From: Bacillus sp. USDA818B3_A
GTDB taxonomy: Bacteria; Bacillota; Bacilli; Bacillales; Cytobacillaceae
Direction of reading: 5' to 3'
Length of the DNA stretch: 64,000 bases
NCBI RefSeq assembly: GCF_009928415.1
Contig: NZ_JAABNN010000014.1
Location: 37,382 to 101,381, forward strand
Below are positions 37,125-46,798 of this stretch, piece by piece. The translations under genes were made by a program, and so were the position numbers. The notes under the pieces were generated by a model. That model did no database searches. It had not been told where the DNA came from and saw nothing but the letters and a program-made list of their open reading frames with translations. How positions within the stretch are numbered: position 1 is the stretch's first letter; each line of letters starts with the position of its first letter.

Positions 37125-37936
37125 TGTACCGTCCACTCCTTGTCAGGAATATAACCTAATCTCAGCGATACTTCATTTGCCGCTTCTTTCGTACGATCTA
37201 TAAACCTATTAAAATTATCATTTTGGATGCGATCCCGTGTCCCGACAACGCTGACCGCTGCAACCACTTCCCCCGTATAGTCCCTAACTGGAGCAGCGAT
37301 ACTCACAGCATTCTCATGCATTTCATCGATACAAATGGAATATCCCTGTTTTTTGATATCGATTAATTGATTTATAAATACCCATGGGTCTGTCTGGCTG
37401 TTTGGACCCATTTGTGGAAGTCCGTCACTGATCATGGAGTCAATTACATTCTTTTTTTGAAAAGCTAATAAAACCTTGCCAGAACTTGTACAGGATACCG
37501 GATTCTTTTTACCGATGGAAGATAAAAGCGGAACTGGATTGGCACATTCTACTTTATGGACGTAGGTAATTTCTTTTCCTTCTAAAATAGCAACATGGGC
37601 GGATTCCCCTAAATCGGATACTAATTTTTTTAACACATCTTTCGATTCTCGGTGGATTTCTAAATGGGATGTGATAACACCGCTAATAGATAGTAACGAA
37701 AATCCAAGGCTGTATTTATTCCCCTCTTTTTGCAGGAATCCCTCTACGACTAAATCAGAAACCAATCGGCTCACGCTGCTTTTTTTCATTCCGAGTAGAT
37801 TGGCTATTTCTGTAATCCCCCAGACTGGTTTTTCAATCGTAAAAAGCTGTAAAATCTGCAGCCCGGATTGGACTGATTGCAAAACTGACGTTTTTTTATG
37901 AGTCTGAACGATAATAATCACCTCAAAAGATTTCAT
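37121..37936 (-). CDS. IclR-family transcriptional regulator (first of a pair)
   Basis: A 271-residue IclR regulator with an N-terminal winged HTH (ITEIANLLGMKKSSVSRLVSDL) and the usual effector domain (KNPVSCTSSGKVLLAF, YSICIDEMHENAVSIAAPV). The start is unsure: the ATG at 37936 lacks a good ribosome binding site, and GAGGTG lies within the first codons. It is transcribed divergently from pobA, 103 bp apart. In several bacteria IclR proteins such as PobR and PcaU control aromatic catabolism, so regulation of pobA by 4-hydroxybenzoate is the natural inference. Confidence 0.88.
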   Translation of the reverse strand: MKSFEVIIIVQTHKKTSVLQSVQSGLQILQLFTIEKPVWGITEIANLLGMKKSSVSRLVSDLVVEGFLQKEGNKYSLGFSLLSISGVITSHLEIHRESKDVLKKLVSDLGESAHVAILEGKEITYVHKVECANPVPLLSSIGKKNPVSCTSSGKVLLAFQKKNVIDSMISDGLPQMGPNSQTDPWVFINQLIDIKKQGYSICIDEMHENAVSIAAPVRDYTGEVVAAVSVVGTRDRIQNDNFNRFIDRTKEAANEVSLRLGYIPDKEWTVQ

Positions 37937-37993
37937 TTGTTCCGTATATAAGAAGTTGACACTATATTTCAGAATATTTTAATTATATTATAA

Positions 37994-39250
<1,257 letters not shown>

Positions 39251-39566
39251 ATAGGCAGTATTAGTGTGTGGAAATTTTTCGCTGATAAAATGAAATTTCC
39301 GCTGATATCTGTCCAATTTTCGCTGATAAAATAAAAAAATCGCTGATAACTATCCCAATTCCGCTGATAAGCTGTTTTTCGTTGGATTTTTAGAGTTGAA
39401 TCTTAGTTAAAACCACAAAAAAAGGAATTTGACTCTCTGGTCGAATTCCTTTTTCTTTATGTTACCTCAATTTTTATTTCAACTATTCAATAAAACCCAC
39501 TTTTAACTTCATAGAATGGATTTCTAGAAAAAACAGTCGGCATACCTCTTAATAATTAGTAGATTA
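39251..39566 (+). repeat. intergenic repeat array, CGCTGATAA motif, 20-21-nt period, plus terminator
   Basis: Five copies of GCTGATA begin at 39281, 39301, 39322, 39342 and 39363, spaced 20, 21, 20 and 21 bp, in an A/T-rich background with TTTC or TTCC before most copies. The array starts about 30 bp after the pobA stop codon. Behind it lies a terminator: AAAAAGGAATT (39419-39429) pairs with AATTCCTTTTT (39444-39454), usable from both sides. The rest to 39566 holds nothing recognisable. Confidence 0.85.
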
Positions 39567-40529
39567 TTATTCCAGAGCACTATCCAAAAATGCTTTTAAC
39601 CTCTTTTGATATTCCTGTTCCGCAACTGTATACGCCTCGGTATGACCGGCACCAGGCACAATCCATAATTCTTTTTTACTCTTGGCAGCATCATAGATTT
39701 CATAGGCCATTTCAGTCGGAACTAAATCATCTTGATCTCCATGAATAATGAAGAGAGGTAATCTATTTTTCTTGACGCTCTCCAATGCAGAGGCTTCATC
39801 AAATGTATAGCCTGCTCGCACGTTTGTAATCACGCTAGTCACGTCCATGATCGGAAAGGCCGGAAGGTGATAGAGGTACTTTAATTGATGTGATAATTCG
39901 GCTTTGACCGTTGTATAACCACTATCCTCGATAATTCCTTTTACTTCGGTAGGCAATTTTTCTCCTGATGTCATTAAGACGGTTGCTGCCCCCATTGAGA
40001 AACCATGAAGGAATATGGCGCTTTCGCTCTTCTTGTCTATTAAAAAATCAACCCATTTCACATAATCCTTTCGGTCATGCCAGCCATAACCGATGTAATC
40101 CCCTTCACTCATGCCATGGCCTCTGGCATCGGGCTTTAGAACATCATATCCCAGGTCGTAATAGTATTTTGTAATCCCTGGCATTTGTTCACTGCTGCCT
40201 TTATAGCCATGGGCTAAAATTACCGCTTTTCCGTTTGAGTTTGGGTTCTTCAAATAGCGCCCTTTTAATGTTAACCCATCATAGGATTTAATTTGAACGA
40301 TTTCAAATTGCTGCTCTTCGGTCCATTTCATAATCTCAGCTAATTTTTCTTGCTGCTCTTTTGTTCCTTTTATACTAGCAGCAACTGCACTGCTCCCGCC
40401 TCCGTGGAGAGCCGGCCCGTCTTGGCTTCTTTTTATTCCGACATTATAAAAATAGTTCCCCCCGATTCCGAGACCTATTACAATTATAAGGACAACAGTA
40501 ATGGTTATTCTTAACAATCTTTTTTTCAA
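39567..40529 (-). CDS. membrane-anchored alpha/beta hydrolase (YqkD-like)
   Basis: A 320-residue alpha/beta hydrolase with one N-terminal membrane anchor (residues about 7-28) and its catalytic domain outside. The oxyanion region VILAHGYKGSSEQM, the nucleophile Ser in LHGFSMGAATVL, the acid near HGDQDDLVP and the His in PGAGHTEAY are all present. The arrangement matches B. subtilis YqkD, a predicted peptidase or acyl hydrolase of unknown substrate. It lies 42 bp behind the PadR-family gene in the same direction and may be cotranscribed with it. Confidence 0.85.
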   Translation of the reverse strand: MKKRLLRITITVVLIIVIGLGIGGNYFYNVGIKRSQDGPALHGGGSSAVAASIKGTKEQQEKLAEIMKWTEEQQFEIVQIKSYDGLTLKGRYLKNPNSNGKAVILAHGYKGSSEQMPGITKYYYDLGYDVLKPDARGHGMSEGDYIGYGWHDRKDYVKWVDFLIDKKSESAIFLHGFSMGAATVLMTSGEKLPTEVKGIIEDSGYTTVKAELSHQLKYLYHLPAFPIMDVTSVITNVRAGYTFDEASALESVKKNRLPLFIIHGDQDDLVPTEMAYEIYDAAKSKKELWIVPGAGHTEAYTVAEQEYQKRLKAFLDSALE

Positions 40530-40571
40530 TTTTATTCCCCCGACTCTCTCTCCAGCTTTCTTATCTATATA

Positions 40572-41144
40572 TTAGAATTTCATCTGTGATTTGCTTTTAA
40601 GCTGTTCTACAACCCAAGAACACCATTTAGCATACTCCTCTTCATATCCAATTCCGCGTTTAATTGCGAGGTAACTGCCGAAGAACTGTGAATCTGGCCT
40701 GCTATCCTCTCTATTCCACATCTCTTCAATCCATATTAAAATTTGCTTATAGTGTTCAAGTCGTTCTAAATGCTTTTTCTCATGATCACGGAATAATGCA
40801 ATTGCTTCCTCCTCTTCTTTTGCCGCCCACAAACTATAAGCTTTCAGGACCAGCTCGTCACGAATGGAAGGAACCTCCATGGGTTCTGTAATCCACTGAA
40901 GAAGATATTCTTTTCCTTCTTTTGTAATGGTATATATCTTTTTTGTAGGTTTCTCCTCTTGTTGGACGGTTTGGTATGTTAAGAATCCTTTTTCCTCCAA
41001 CTTAGATAATTCAGTATAAATCTGGCTATGGCGTGCTTCCCAAAAAAAGCCGACCTGCTTTTTCATGCACTGAGCAAGGTCATATCCAGACATAGAATCT
41101 CGTGCAAGCAAGCCTAATAATGCGTAACCAAGTGTTGACATCAT
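40572..41144 (-). CDS. PadR-family transcriptional regulator
   Basis: A 190-residue PadR regulator of the longer subtype: winged HTH (residues about 1-80, YALLGLLARDSMSGYDLAQCMKK and QIYTELSKLEEKGFLTY) and a C-terminal helical dimerisation domain with FFGSYLAIKRGIGYEEEYAKW. GGAGGTGG supports the ATG at 41144 or 41141. Its upstream region, shared with a divergent gene, contains a palindromic operator. PadR proteins respond to phenolic acids, antibiotics or cell-envelope stress; the inducer here is unknown. Confidence 0.88.
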   Translation of the reverse strand: MMSTLGYALLGLLARDSMSGYDLAQCMKKQVGFFWEARHSQIYTELSKLEEKGFLTYQTVQQEEKPTKKIYTITKEGKEYLLQWITEPMEVPSIRDELVLKAYSLWAAKEEEEAIALFRDHEKKHLERLEHYKQILIWIEEMWNREDSRPDSQFFGSYLAIKRGIGYEEEYAKWCSWVVEQLKSKSQMKF

Positions 41145-41226
41145 GCCCACCTCCCTATATTCATGATAGTTGATAGTTTTTCTATGTCAAATTTTATTTA
41201 TGACAAAAGTTACATGTTAACTTTTA

Positions 41227-41248
41227 TATATGTCAACATTGACATATA
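41227..41248. promoter_or_regulatory. palindromic operator in the PadR divergent promoter
   Basis: TATATGTCAA and TTGACATATA are perfect complementary 10-bp arms around CA. ATGT and ACAT half-sites are typical for PadR operators. It lies between the PadR gene (start 41144) and the divergent gene at 41303, so one site could control both. Confidence 0.7.
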
Positions 41249-41302
41249 ATATAAATTTACTTAATATTATGATAATAAATAAGATTTATTGGAGGGATTG
41301 GG

Positions 41303-41641
41303 ATGTTTATTTCAGTAACCCGAATGCATTTAAAGAGCCCTACTAAACTACCTATTTTCTTTTGGCACGCATTTAAATCAATAGTACAATCCAAAAAATC
41401 GGAAGGATTACTGTACTCATCTACCAATAAGGAAGATTTTCTAACTTATTGGACACTTACTGCGTGGGAAAGTGAAGCAAATATGAGGAATTACCGCAAT
41501 AAAAGTAATCATTTAAAGGCTATGAAGAAGGGAAAGCACATGGCTGATCAACTTGACTATATTCATTGGGAAGGAGAAAAGGTTCCAACCTGGCCTGATG
41601 CTATGCAGAAACTTCAAGCAGTAAACGGCAGGTTATACTAA
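41303..41641 (+). CDS. DUF3291-like / monooxygenase-fold small protein
   Basis: A 112-residue protein that fits the dimeric alpha-beta barrel class (DUF3291 or antibiotic-biosynthesis-monooxygenase-like): MFISVTRMHLKSP as first strand, a central FLTYWTLTAWESEANMRNYRN strand-helix unit and HWEGEKVPTW at the end. GGAGG precedes the ATG. It is divergent from the PadR gene with the operator between, so it is the likely regulatory target. Reaction and substrate are unknown. Confidence 0.65.
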   Translation: MFISVTRMHLKSPTKLPIFFWHAFKSIVQSKKSEGLLYSSTNKEDFLTYWTLTAWESEANMRNYRNKSNHLKAMKKGKHMADQLDYIHWEGEKVPTWPDAMQKLQAVNGRLY

Positions 41642-41679
41642 TTTTATTTCTTTTTCTTAAATCTCTGATGGCAACCACA

Positions 41680-41705
41680 AAAAAGCATTCACGAGAATGC
41701 TTTTT
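41680..41705. terminator. bidirectional terminator
   Basis: AAAAAGCATTC pairs perfectly with GAATGCTTTTT across a 4-base loop, between two convergent genes. Confidence 0.9.
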
Positions 41706-41725
41706 CTTTTTATATAGGAATAACC

Positions 41726-41938
41726 TCAGCCTCGCTTTGGTTTAAATGTTTTACAACAGGTTTCGGCTGAATGGACAGCTGTATCTTTATGATTTTTTTC
41801 ACCTAACTCGGCAGACATTTCTGTATCGTATCTAGCGTGGTTATCTAGTTCAACCATAATTTTTTCGGCTGTACATACATTTCCTTCACCATAATAGGAA
41901 CAGTTGGCAATTGCACAAGAAACTTCTACTTTGGGCAT
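41726..41938 (-). CDS. DUF1540 small cysteine-rich protein
   Basis: A 70-residue protein with the DUF1540 arrangement: VSCAIANCSYYGEGNVCTAEKI near the start (Cys8, Cys13, Cys22), then HSAETCCKTFKP at the end (two more Cys). The five cysteines suggest metal binding. DUF1540 proteins are widespread in spore-formers and their role is unknown. GGAGGT precedes the ATG. Confidence 0.85.
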   Translation of the reverse strand: MPKVEVSCAIANCSYYGEGNVCTAEKIMVELDNHARYDTEMSAELGEKNHKDTAVHSAETCCKTFKPKRG

Positions 41939-42168
41939 ATTCGTACCTCCCTTTTTGTAACCTTTGAATTACTATTTTCTTCAAACAACAACTTTTCATG
42001 CAATTTTTAATATCATAATTTGCAGCAGCAACTTTTTTATTTCTTCCATGTGTTATGAACTTCTCTTATCCCGAATTATTTTTTAAATAACCTATATCAA
42101 AACTCAATATCATTTCTATATAATGGTATTAATGAGAACAATTTATCAGGATAAAAGGAGGAGTGTAC

Positions 42169-42864
42169 TTGACGAAGGAATCTATAATGGTCATTGAGGA
42201 TGATGAAAAGATCGCTCGACTTTTGGAAATAGAACTTCAATTCGAAGGCTATTCGGTATCAAAGTTCCTTGATAGTCCTCAGGCTTTTGAGGCGTACCTG
42301 TCAGGTAAGTGGGATTTAATCCTGCTGGATGTCATGCTTCCAGGGCAAAGCGGCATCGAGTTCCTGCGGCGAATTCGCTTAAACGATCCGAATACACCGG
42401 TTATCTTATTAACTGCAAAAAGCTCTGTGGAGGATAAAGTCACAGGCCTTGATTTTGGCGCCAATGATTATATTACAAAGCCGTTTCAAATAGAAGAACT
42501 CTTAGCAAGAATCCGTGCCGCACTCCGAACAAAAAAAGTGGATGAAACCACAATTGAAGCTGGTTGGATTAACTATTCAGATTTAGCCATCAATCAAAAA
42601 ACCAGAGAAGTCATTCGGGGAACAGCCGCGATTGACCTTACACCCAGAGAATATGATTTGCTTCTCTATTTAGCGGCCAATAAACGGCAGGTTTTGAGCA
42701 GGGAGCAAATATTAGAAGCGGTTTGGGGATATGATTTTGCAGGTGATACAAACATCGTTGATGTTTACATCCGCTATATAAGGAAAAAGATTGACCTTCC
42801 TGATAAACAGGCCCTAATACATACTATCCGAGGTGTTGGATATGTGTTGAAGGAAGTAAAATGA
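42169..42864 (+). CDS. OmpR/PhoB-family response regulator (YkoG-like)
   Basis: A 231-residue response regulator: receiver domain (residues about 6-118) with acidic pocket IEDDE, phosphoacceptor Asp54 in LILLDVMLPG and Lys in LLTAKSS, then a winged-helix DNA-binding domain (about 135-228) with LTPREYDLLLYLA and VDVYIRYIRKKID. The start is a TTG at 42169, the best spaced after AAAGGAGG. The gene overlaps the kinase gene by ATGA. The set RR-kinase-PepSY protein matches the B. subtilis ykoG-ykoH-ykoI order. Confidence 0.93.
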   Translation: MTKESIMVIEDDEKIARLLEIELQFEGYSVSKFLDSPQAFEAYLSGKWDLILLDVMLPGQSGIEFLRRIRLNDPNTPVILLTAKSSVEDKVTGLDFGANDYITKPFQIEELLARIRAALRTKKVDETTIEAGWINYSDLAINQKTREVIRGTAAIDLTPREYDLLLYLAANKRQVLSREQILEAVWGYDFAGDTNIVDVYIRYIRKKIDLPDKQALIHTIRGVGYVLKEVK

Positions 42865-44201
42865 AGCTTCGGAATAAAATTAATCTCTTTACTGCTTTCT
42901 TATTCACCGCCTTGCTCATCATCATGAATCTAACTATTTATTTTTTCTTTCATAAATTAATCCTTGATAGTGAACTGACTACAGCAAAAAAAGAAATGGA
43001 AAAGGTTACCCAAGATATTAGCCGATCTTTAAACACCCTTCCATTGGATGCGCTTTTAAGGACATATGTCCCTATTAATGGGATGATCCAGATTATCCCC
43101 CAAAATAATAGTGTAGAATCGACTGTAACAAGTCCCACGGAAAAAGCTTTAAGTCAGAAAAAGACCGATTTTTATCAGCGGGAAATGAATAAAATCATCT
43201 ATTCGGGCCAGAAATCCTATACCTTCGAATCCATGCCGATTATCCTTCCTGATGGATCTGTAGCCAATCTTCAAATCACCAAGAGCATTGAAACAGCCGC
43301 AAAAAATTTAGTTATTCTTCGCAATGTATTATTGACGGTCACCCTAATTGCCTTCCTTACAGTCATTACTTCAAGCAGGATTCTTAGTAACCTCATTACC
43401 CAGCCAGTTATTTCAATGATTAACACCATGACAGAGATTAAAGATAAGGGTCGGTTTAAGAGAATTCCTTTAAAAAATCATTCAAAGGATGAGCTTTCTC
43501 AGATGGGAGAAACCTTTAACCATATGATTGATTTATTAGAGGAAAACTTTCAAAAACAAACGGAATTTGTTTCTAATGCCTCCCATGAACTGAAGACACC
43601 CTTAACCATTATTGAAAGCTATGCAAGTTTAATTAAAAGAAGAGGGTTGACCGATCAAGCAATCCTTTTGGAATCTATTGAAGCCATCCATTCGGAAGCG
43701 ATTCGAATGAAGGAAATGACTGAACATTTATTATTGCTGGCTAAACAGCCTGAGCAGTGGAATATTCAAAAAGACAAGATTATTCTTAATACACTAGTGG
43801 AAAATACTGTGAATTTATTCCAGAAAGCCTATCATCATCCCATTGCTTTTGTTTCAGATACGTCCTTGGTGATCGAGAATGATGAAAAAAAATTAAAACA
43901 GTTACTTTTTATCTTTCTTGATAATGCCAGAAAATATAGTAGTCAGAGTATCAAAGTTACAACAGGCATCCAGAATAACAAGGCTGCGATTAAAATTATT
44001 GATCAGGGAATTGGCATTCCAAAGGAAGAGCTCCCAAAAGTTTTTGACAGGTTCTATCGAGTAGATAAAGCACGCAGCCGAAATCAAGGCGGAACAGGCC
44101 TAGGCTTATCCCTTGCAAAAGAAATTGCTGAGGCAATCCATATTAACATTCTGATTGAGAGTGAAGAAGGAATGGGTACCACGATAACTCTCTTGGTCTA
44201 A
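42861..44201 (+). CDS. sensor histidine kinase (YkoH-like)
   Basis: A 446-residue membrane kinase. Two membrane helices (about 10-31 and 152-172) flank an extracellular sensor of about 115 residues; a HAMP domain follows (about 172-228). The phosphorylated His242 is in SNASHELKTPLT, and the ATPase domain shows N (FLDNARKY), G1 (DQGIGIP), F (FDRFYRVDKAR) and G2 (GGTGLGLS) boxes. It forms an operon with the response regulator. The stimulus is not known. Confidence 0.93.
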   Translation: MKLRNKINLFTAFLFTALLIIMNLTIYFFFHKLILDSELTTAKKEMEKVTQDISRSLNTLPLDALLRTYVPINGMIQIIPQNNSVESTVTSPTEKALSQKKTDFYQREMNKIIYSGQKSYTFESMPIILPDGSVANLQITKSIETAAKNLVILRNVLLTVTLIAFLTVITSSRILSNLITQPVISMINTMTEIKDKGRFKRIPLKNHSKDELSQMGETFNHMIDLLEENFQKQTEFVSNASHELKTPLTIIESYASLIKRRGLTDQAILLESIEAIHSEAIRMKEMTEHLLLLAKQPEQWNIQKDKIILNTLVENTVNLFQKAYHHPIAFVSDTSLVIENDEKKLKQLLFIFLDNARKYSSQSIKVTTGIQNNKAAIKIIDQGIGIPKEELPKVFDRFYRVDKARSRNQGGTGLGLSLAKEIAEAIHINILIESEEGMGTTITLLV

Positions 44202-44224
44202 GGTGGGCTTGCCCCCCTTTTTTA
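44202..44224 (+). terminator. weak terminator after the kinase gene
   Basis: A short G/C stem (GGGC with GCCC, 44205-44217) is followed by TTTTTT. It could reduce transcription into the PepSY gene. Confidence 0.45.
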
Positions 44225-44289
44225 TTCTCAGCATTTTCTAATTTATTTAATGGATAATGGTGGGAAAACGGAAAAGTAAGGTGAAAAGA

Positions 44290-45012
44290 ATGAAAAAAAA
44301 ATATTGGTTATGGATAATCCTCGGTGCTCTTTTGTGTATCACAATCCTTGTTTGTGTGCAGCAATTGACTAGCTCCCTCTCAACACCAGGTCCTCTCACT
44401 TCTAAAGCAGCAAAGGAACTTGTCCAAAACAGATACCAAGGCACAGTTACCCAAATTCAATTATCAAATGATCGATATATCATCAAAATGAAAAAAGATA
44501 ACAGCATGTATAATATAAAGCTGGATGCCAACACAGGTGAAATCCTATCCATGTCAAACTCAGAAAACTCGGGTCAAACATCAGCCCAAGAAGTCACTGA
44601 ATCTGAAGTTAAAAGAATCATCAGCGAAAAAACAAAAGGAACCATCTTATCCATCGCCAAAGTGACCGAAAACGGAAAACAAATCTACAAAGTCATCGTC
44701 AAAGAATCCAACATACAAACACTGTATACAGTAGATGCGGTGACAGGCACCATTCTTACTATTTCGACTAATGAAAGGGTGGAAACTGCTAAGAAATTGA
44801 CGGAAGCGGAAGCCTCGCAGCTTGCATTAAAGCAGGTGAGTGGCTTGGTGGATGAGGTTCTCTTTGAAACTGGAGATGGTCAAAGCTATTATCTGGTTAA
44901 GATAAAGACAAAAGATGAAACAGAAGCTACGGTTCAGGTTCATGCGATTTCGGGTAAGATTATGTCCATTTCCTGGGACAAGGATTCCAATCATGATTCT
45001 AATGATGATTAA
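44290..45012 (+). CDS. PepSY-domain membrane protein (YkoI-like, three PepSY repeats)
   Basis: A 240-residue protein with one N-terminal membrane helix (residues about 5-25) and three PepSY-like units outside, each of the form helix, IxKVxxxxxxYxVxVxD, VDAxTGxI: around residues 38-85, 100-155 and 165-230. PepSY domains are thought to inhibit peptidases or to sense the envelope. AAGGTG supports the ATG at 44290. It follows the two-component pair as in the yko locus. The C-terminus is Asp/Asn-rich (SNHDSNDD), like the next protein. Confidence 0.8.
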   Translation: MKKKYWLWIILGALLCITILVCVQQLTSSLSTPGPLTSKAAKELVQNRYQGTVTQIQLSNDRYIIKMKKDNSMYNIKLDANTGEILSMSNSENSGQTSAQEVTESEVKRIISEKTKGTILSIAKVTENGKQIYKVIVKESNIQTLYTVDAVTGTILTISTNERVETAKKLTEAEASQLALKQVSGLVDEVLFETGDGQSYYLVKIKTKDETEATVQVHAISGKIMSISWDKDSNHDSNDD

Positions 45013-45122
45013 AGTCAATAAAACAGTCATTCTCAGCATTTTTTAATGTCTCTCTTCAGTTTGTTCTCATTTTTTGTGGATATTCTGTAAATGTAGAACA
45101 ACAACAAAGGGAGGATAAAGAA

Positions 45123-45491
45123 ATGAAAAAGAAACTTTTAATTGGATCCTTATCGGCTTTTCTAGTTTTAGGCGGTGCAGTTGCTGCAACAGCGGCGAGA
45201 GATGGAGGTATTAAATCTGAACATGGAACCAGCAGCTCTCAATGGAAGATCCTCAATCACGACAAACAAGATGACAGTAACACTAGTAATAACAGCTATA
45301 GTGATGATGGCGTGAAACATGATCAATTTGATGACAGCAATAACCGGATCAATGACTCAAAACATAGTGGATTGGACGATGGTCCCAACCATGATATAAA
45401 CGATGACAGCAATAACCGAACTGACGACGGAAAAAGTAAAGGAAGCGACGATGGCCCGAACCACGATATAAACGATGACAGTAAAAACTAA
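45123..45491 (+). CDS. secreted Asp/Asn/His-rich repeat protein
   Basis: A 122-residue protein with a signal peptide (residues 1-24, ending AATAA) and a mature part made of low-complexity acidic sequence. The unit DDGPNHDINDDS occurs twice, and shorter DD-S/N-N units fill the rest. There is no Cys and no hydrophobic core, so it is probably disordered outside the cell. The Asp, Asn and His content suggests divalent cation binding. AGGGAGG precedes the ATG. It lies behind the two-component/PepSY genes and may be a target of that system. No family recognised. Confidence 0.7.
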   Translation: MKKKLLIGSLSAFLVLGGAVAATAARDGGIKSEHGTSSSQWKILNHDKQDDSNTSNNSYSDDGVKHDQFDDSNNRINDSKHSGLDDGPNHDINDDSNNRTDDGKSKGSDDGPNHDINDDSKN

Positions 45492-45522
45492 TAAACAACA
45501 CTACTATATCTTAAGCAATTAG

Positions 45523-45563
45523 AGGAACATGCCTCACATGGGTATCATGTGAGGCATGTTCCT
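45523..45563. repeat. perfect 18-bp hairpin after the Asp-rich gene
   Basis: Arms 45523-45540 and 45546-45563 are fully complementary around GGTAT. There is no proper T run, so termination would be atypical; it lies 32 bp behind the stop codon. Confidence 0.65.
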
Positions 45564-45662
45564 ATTATGAAAAAACAAGCAATTTTGGATGTTAAATATT
45601 AACATTCTATTTATATATTTATAGACAATTGGTATACTATCTTTATAGTTTCGAGTGAAAGA

Positions 45663-46724
45663 GTGGTTTATTTGATTTTAGACATTAATTCCAAACCGAT
45701 AGATTTTCACCAATTGATTGAACACTCCTTTAATTCCATTCTGATTGTTGAGACATCTGGTCAAATCGTCTATTGTAATAAAGCTTGTTTTGACTTACTA
45801 AAATTAACAAAATCAGCAGATATCATTCATCAGGATATTCGCCAATTCCTTCCTCCTGATTTTCAGAAAATCTGTATGGAACTTTTAACAAATATCCATG
45901 ATAATCAAAAAACAATTAAAGCGGAAGTAAAGATGCTGGGGAACGATGGAGAAATCATTGATATTGACTCCTTGGTTGCACCTTTTCATTTGGAAAACCA
46001 AATATATGTTCAAATTATTATGCAAAACATAACCGATCGTAAAAAAACTGAGAAAGAATTAAATGATCGAGAAAAATTGGCTTCCCTTGGCCAAATAGCG
46101 GCAGGTATCGCTCATGAAGTTAAAAACCCCCTAACCGCAGTTAAAGGTTTCTTACAACTAATCAAAGAATCTGATACAAATCCTTATCTAGATATAATGG
46201 AAGATGAGTTAAACAAAGCCTTATCTACTTTAGAGAATTTACTGCATGTTTCTAAACCAGATTTATTAAATGAACCATTAGTGACCATTGACTTATGCAA
46301 AGAATTGTCCTCATTAATAAATCTATTTCAAGATAAACTATATAACATTGAACTCAAAGTGCATTTAATTTATTCGGAGCATAAGATGATCGGCAAAAGG
46401 AACTTACTCCAGAAAGCATTTTTTAATCTGATTAAGAATGCGATTGAGGCTCTTGAAGAAGGTAAAGGAACCATTACGATCGAACATTACTATGAAGATG
46501 AATCGATTCATATCGTCATCAGTGATTCAGGCGTAGGTATACCGCAAGAAAAAATTAAAATGTTAGGAACGCCTTTCTTTACGAGTAAACCGGAAGGAAC
46601 TGGCCTTGGACTAACACAAGTAGTTACAACCATTCATGAACATGATGGAAAAATATCTTTTCAAAGTGAAGTTGACAAAGGAACGACCATTTCTATCCAA
46701 CTTCCAGTCAGAAGAAATATATAA
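45663..46724 (+). CDS. PAS-domain sensor histidine kinase (sporulation-kinase-like)
   Basis: A 353-residue soluble kinase. A PAS domain (residues about 15-128) is followed by the dimerisation domain with His151 in AAGIAHEVKNPLTAVKGF, the form found in the KinA/KinE and Bacillus Spo0A-phosphorelay kinases, and an ATPase domain (NLIKNAIEA, DSGVGIP, GTGLGLTQV). No membrane helix and no partner response regulator are present, which also fits a phosphorelay kinase. The start may be the GTG at 45663 or the TTG at 45672. It is monocistronic. Confidence 0.85.
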   Translation: MVYLILDINSKPIDFHQLIEHSFNSILIVETSGQIVYCNKACFDLLKLTKSADIIHQDIRQFLPPDFQKICMELLTNIHDNQKTIKAEVKMLGNDGEIIDIDSLVAPFHLENQIYVQIIMQNITDRKKTEKELNDREKLASLGQIAAGIAHEVKNPLTAVKGFLQLIKESDTNPYLDIMEDELNKALSTLENLLHVSKPDLLNEPLVTIDLCKELSSLINLFQDKLYNIELKVHLIYSEHKMIGKRNLLQKAFFNLIKNAIEALEEGKGTITIEHYYEDESIHIVISDSGVGIPQEKIKMLGTPFFTSKPEGTGLGLTQVVTTIHEHDGKISFQSEVDKGTTISIQLPVRRNI

Positions 46725-46732
46725 CTAGTAGA

Positions 46733-46782
46733 AAAAAGACAACAAAAGCAGAGGCAAAAACCCCTGCTTTTGTTGTCTTTTT
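46733..46782. terminator. bidirectional terminator between PAS kinase and leuA
   Basis: A 19-bp perfect stem (46733-46751 with 46764-46782) has A and T runs at its base, between convergent genes. Confidence 0.9.
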
Positions 46783-46798
46783 GTGTTATTTTAACGAC

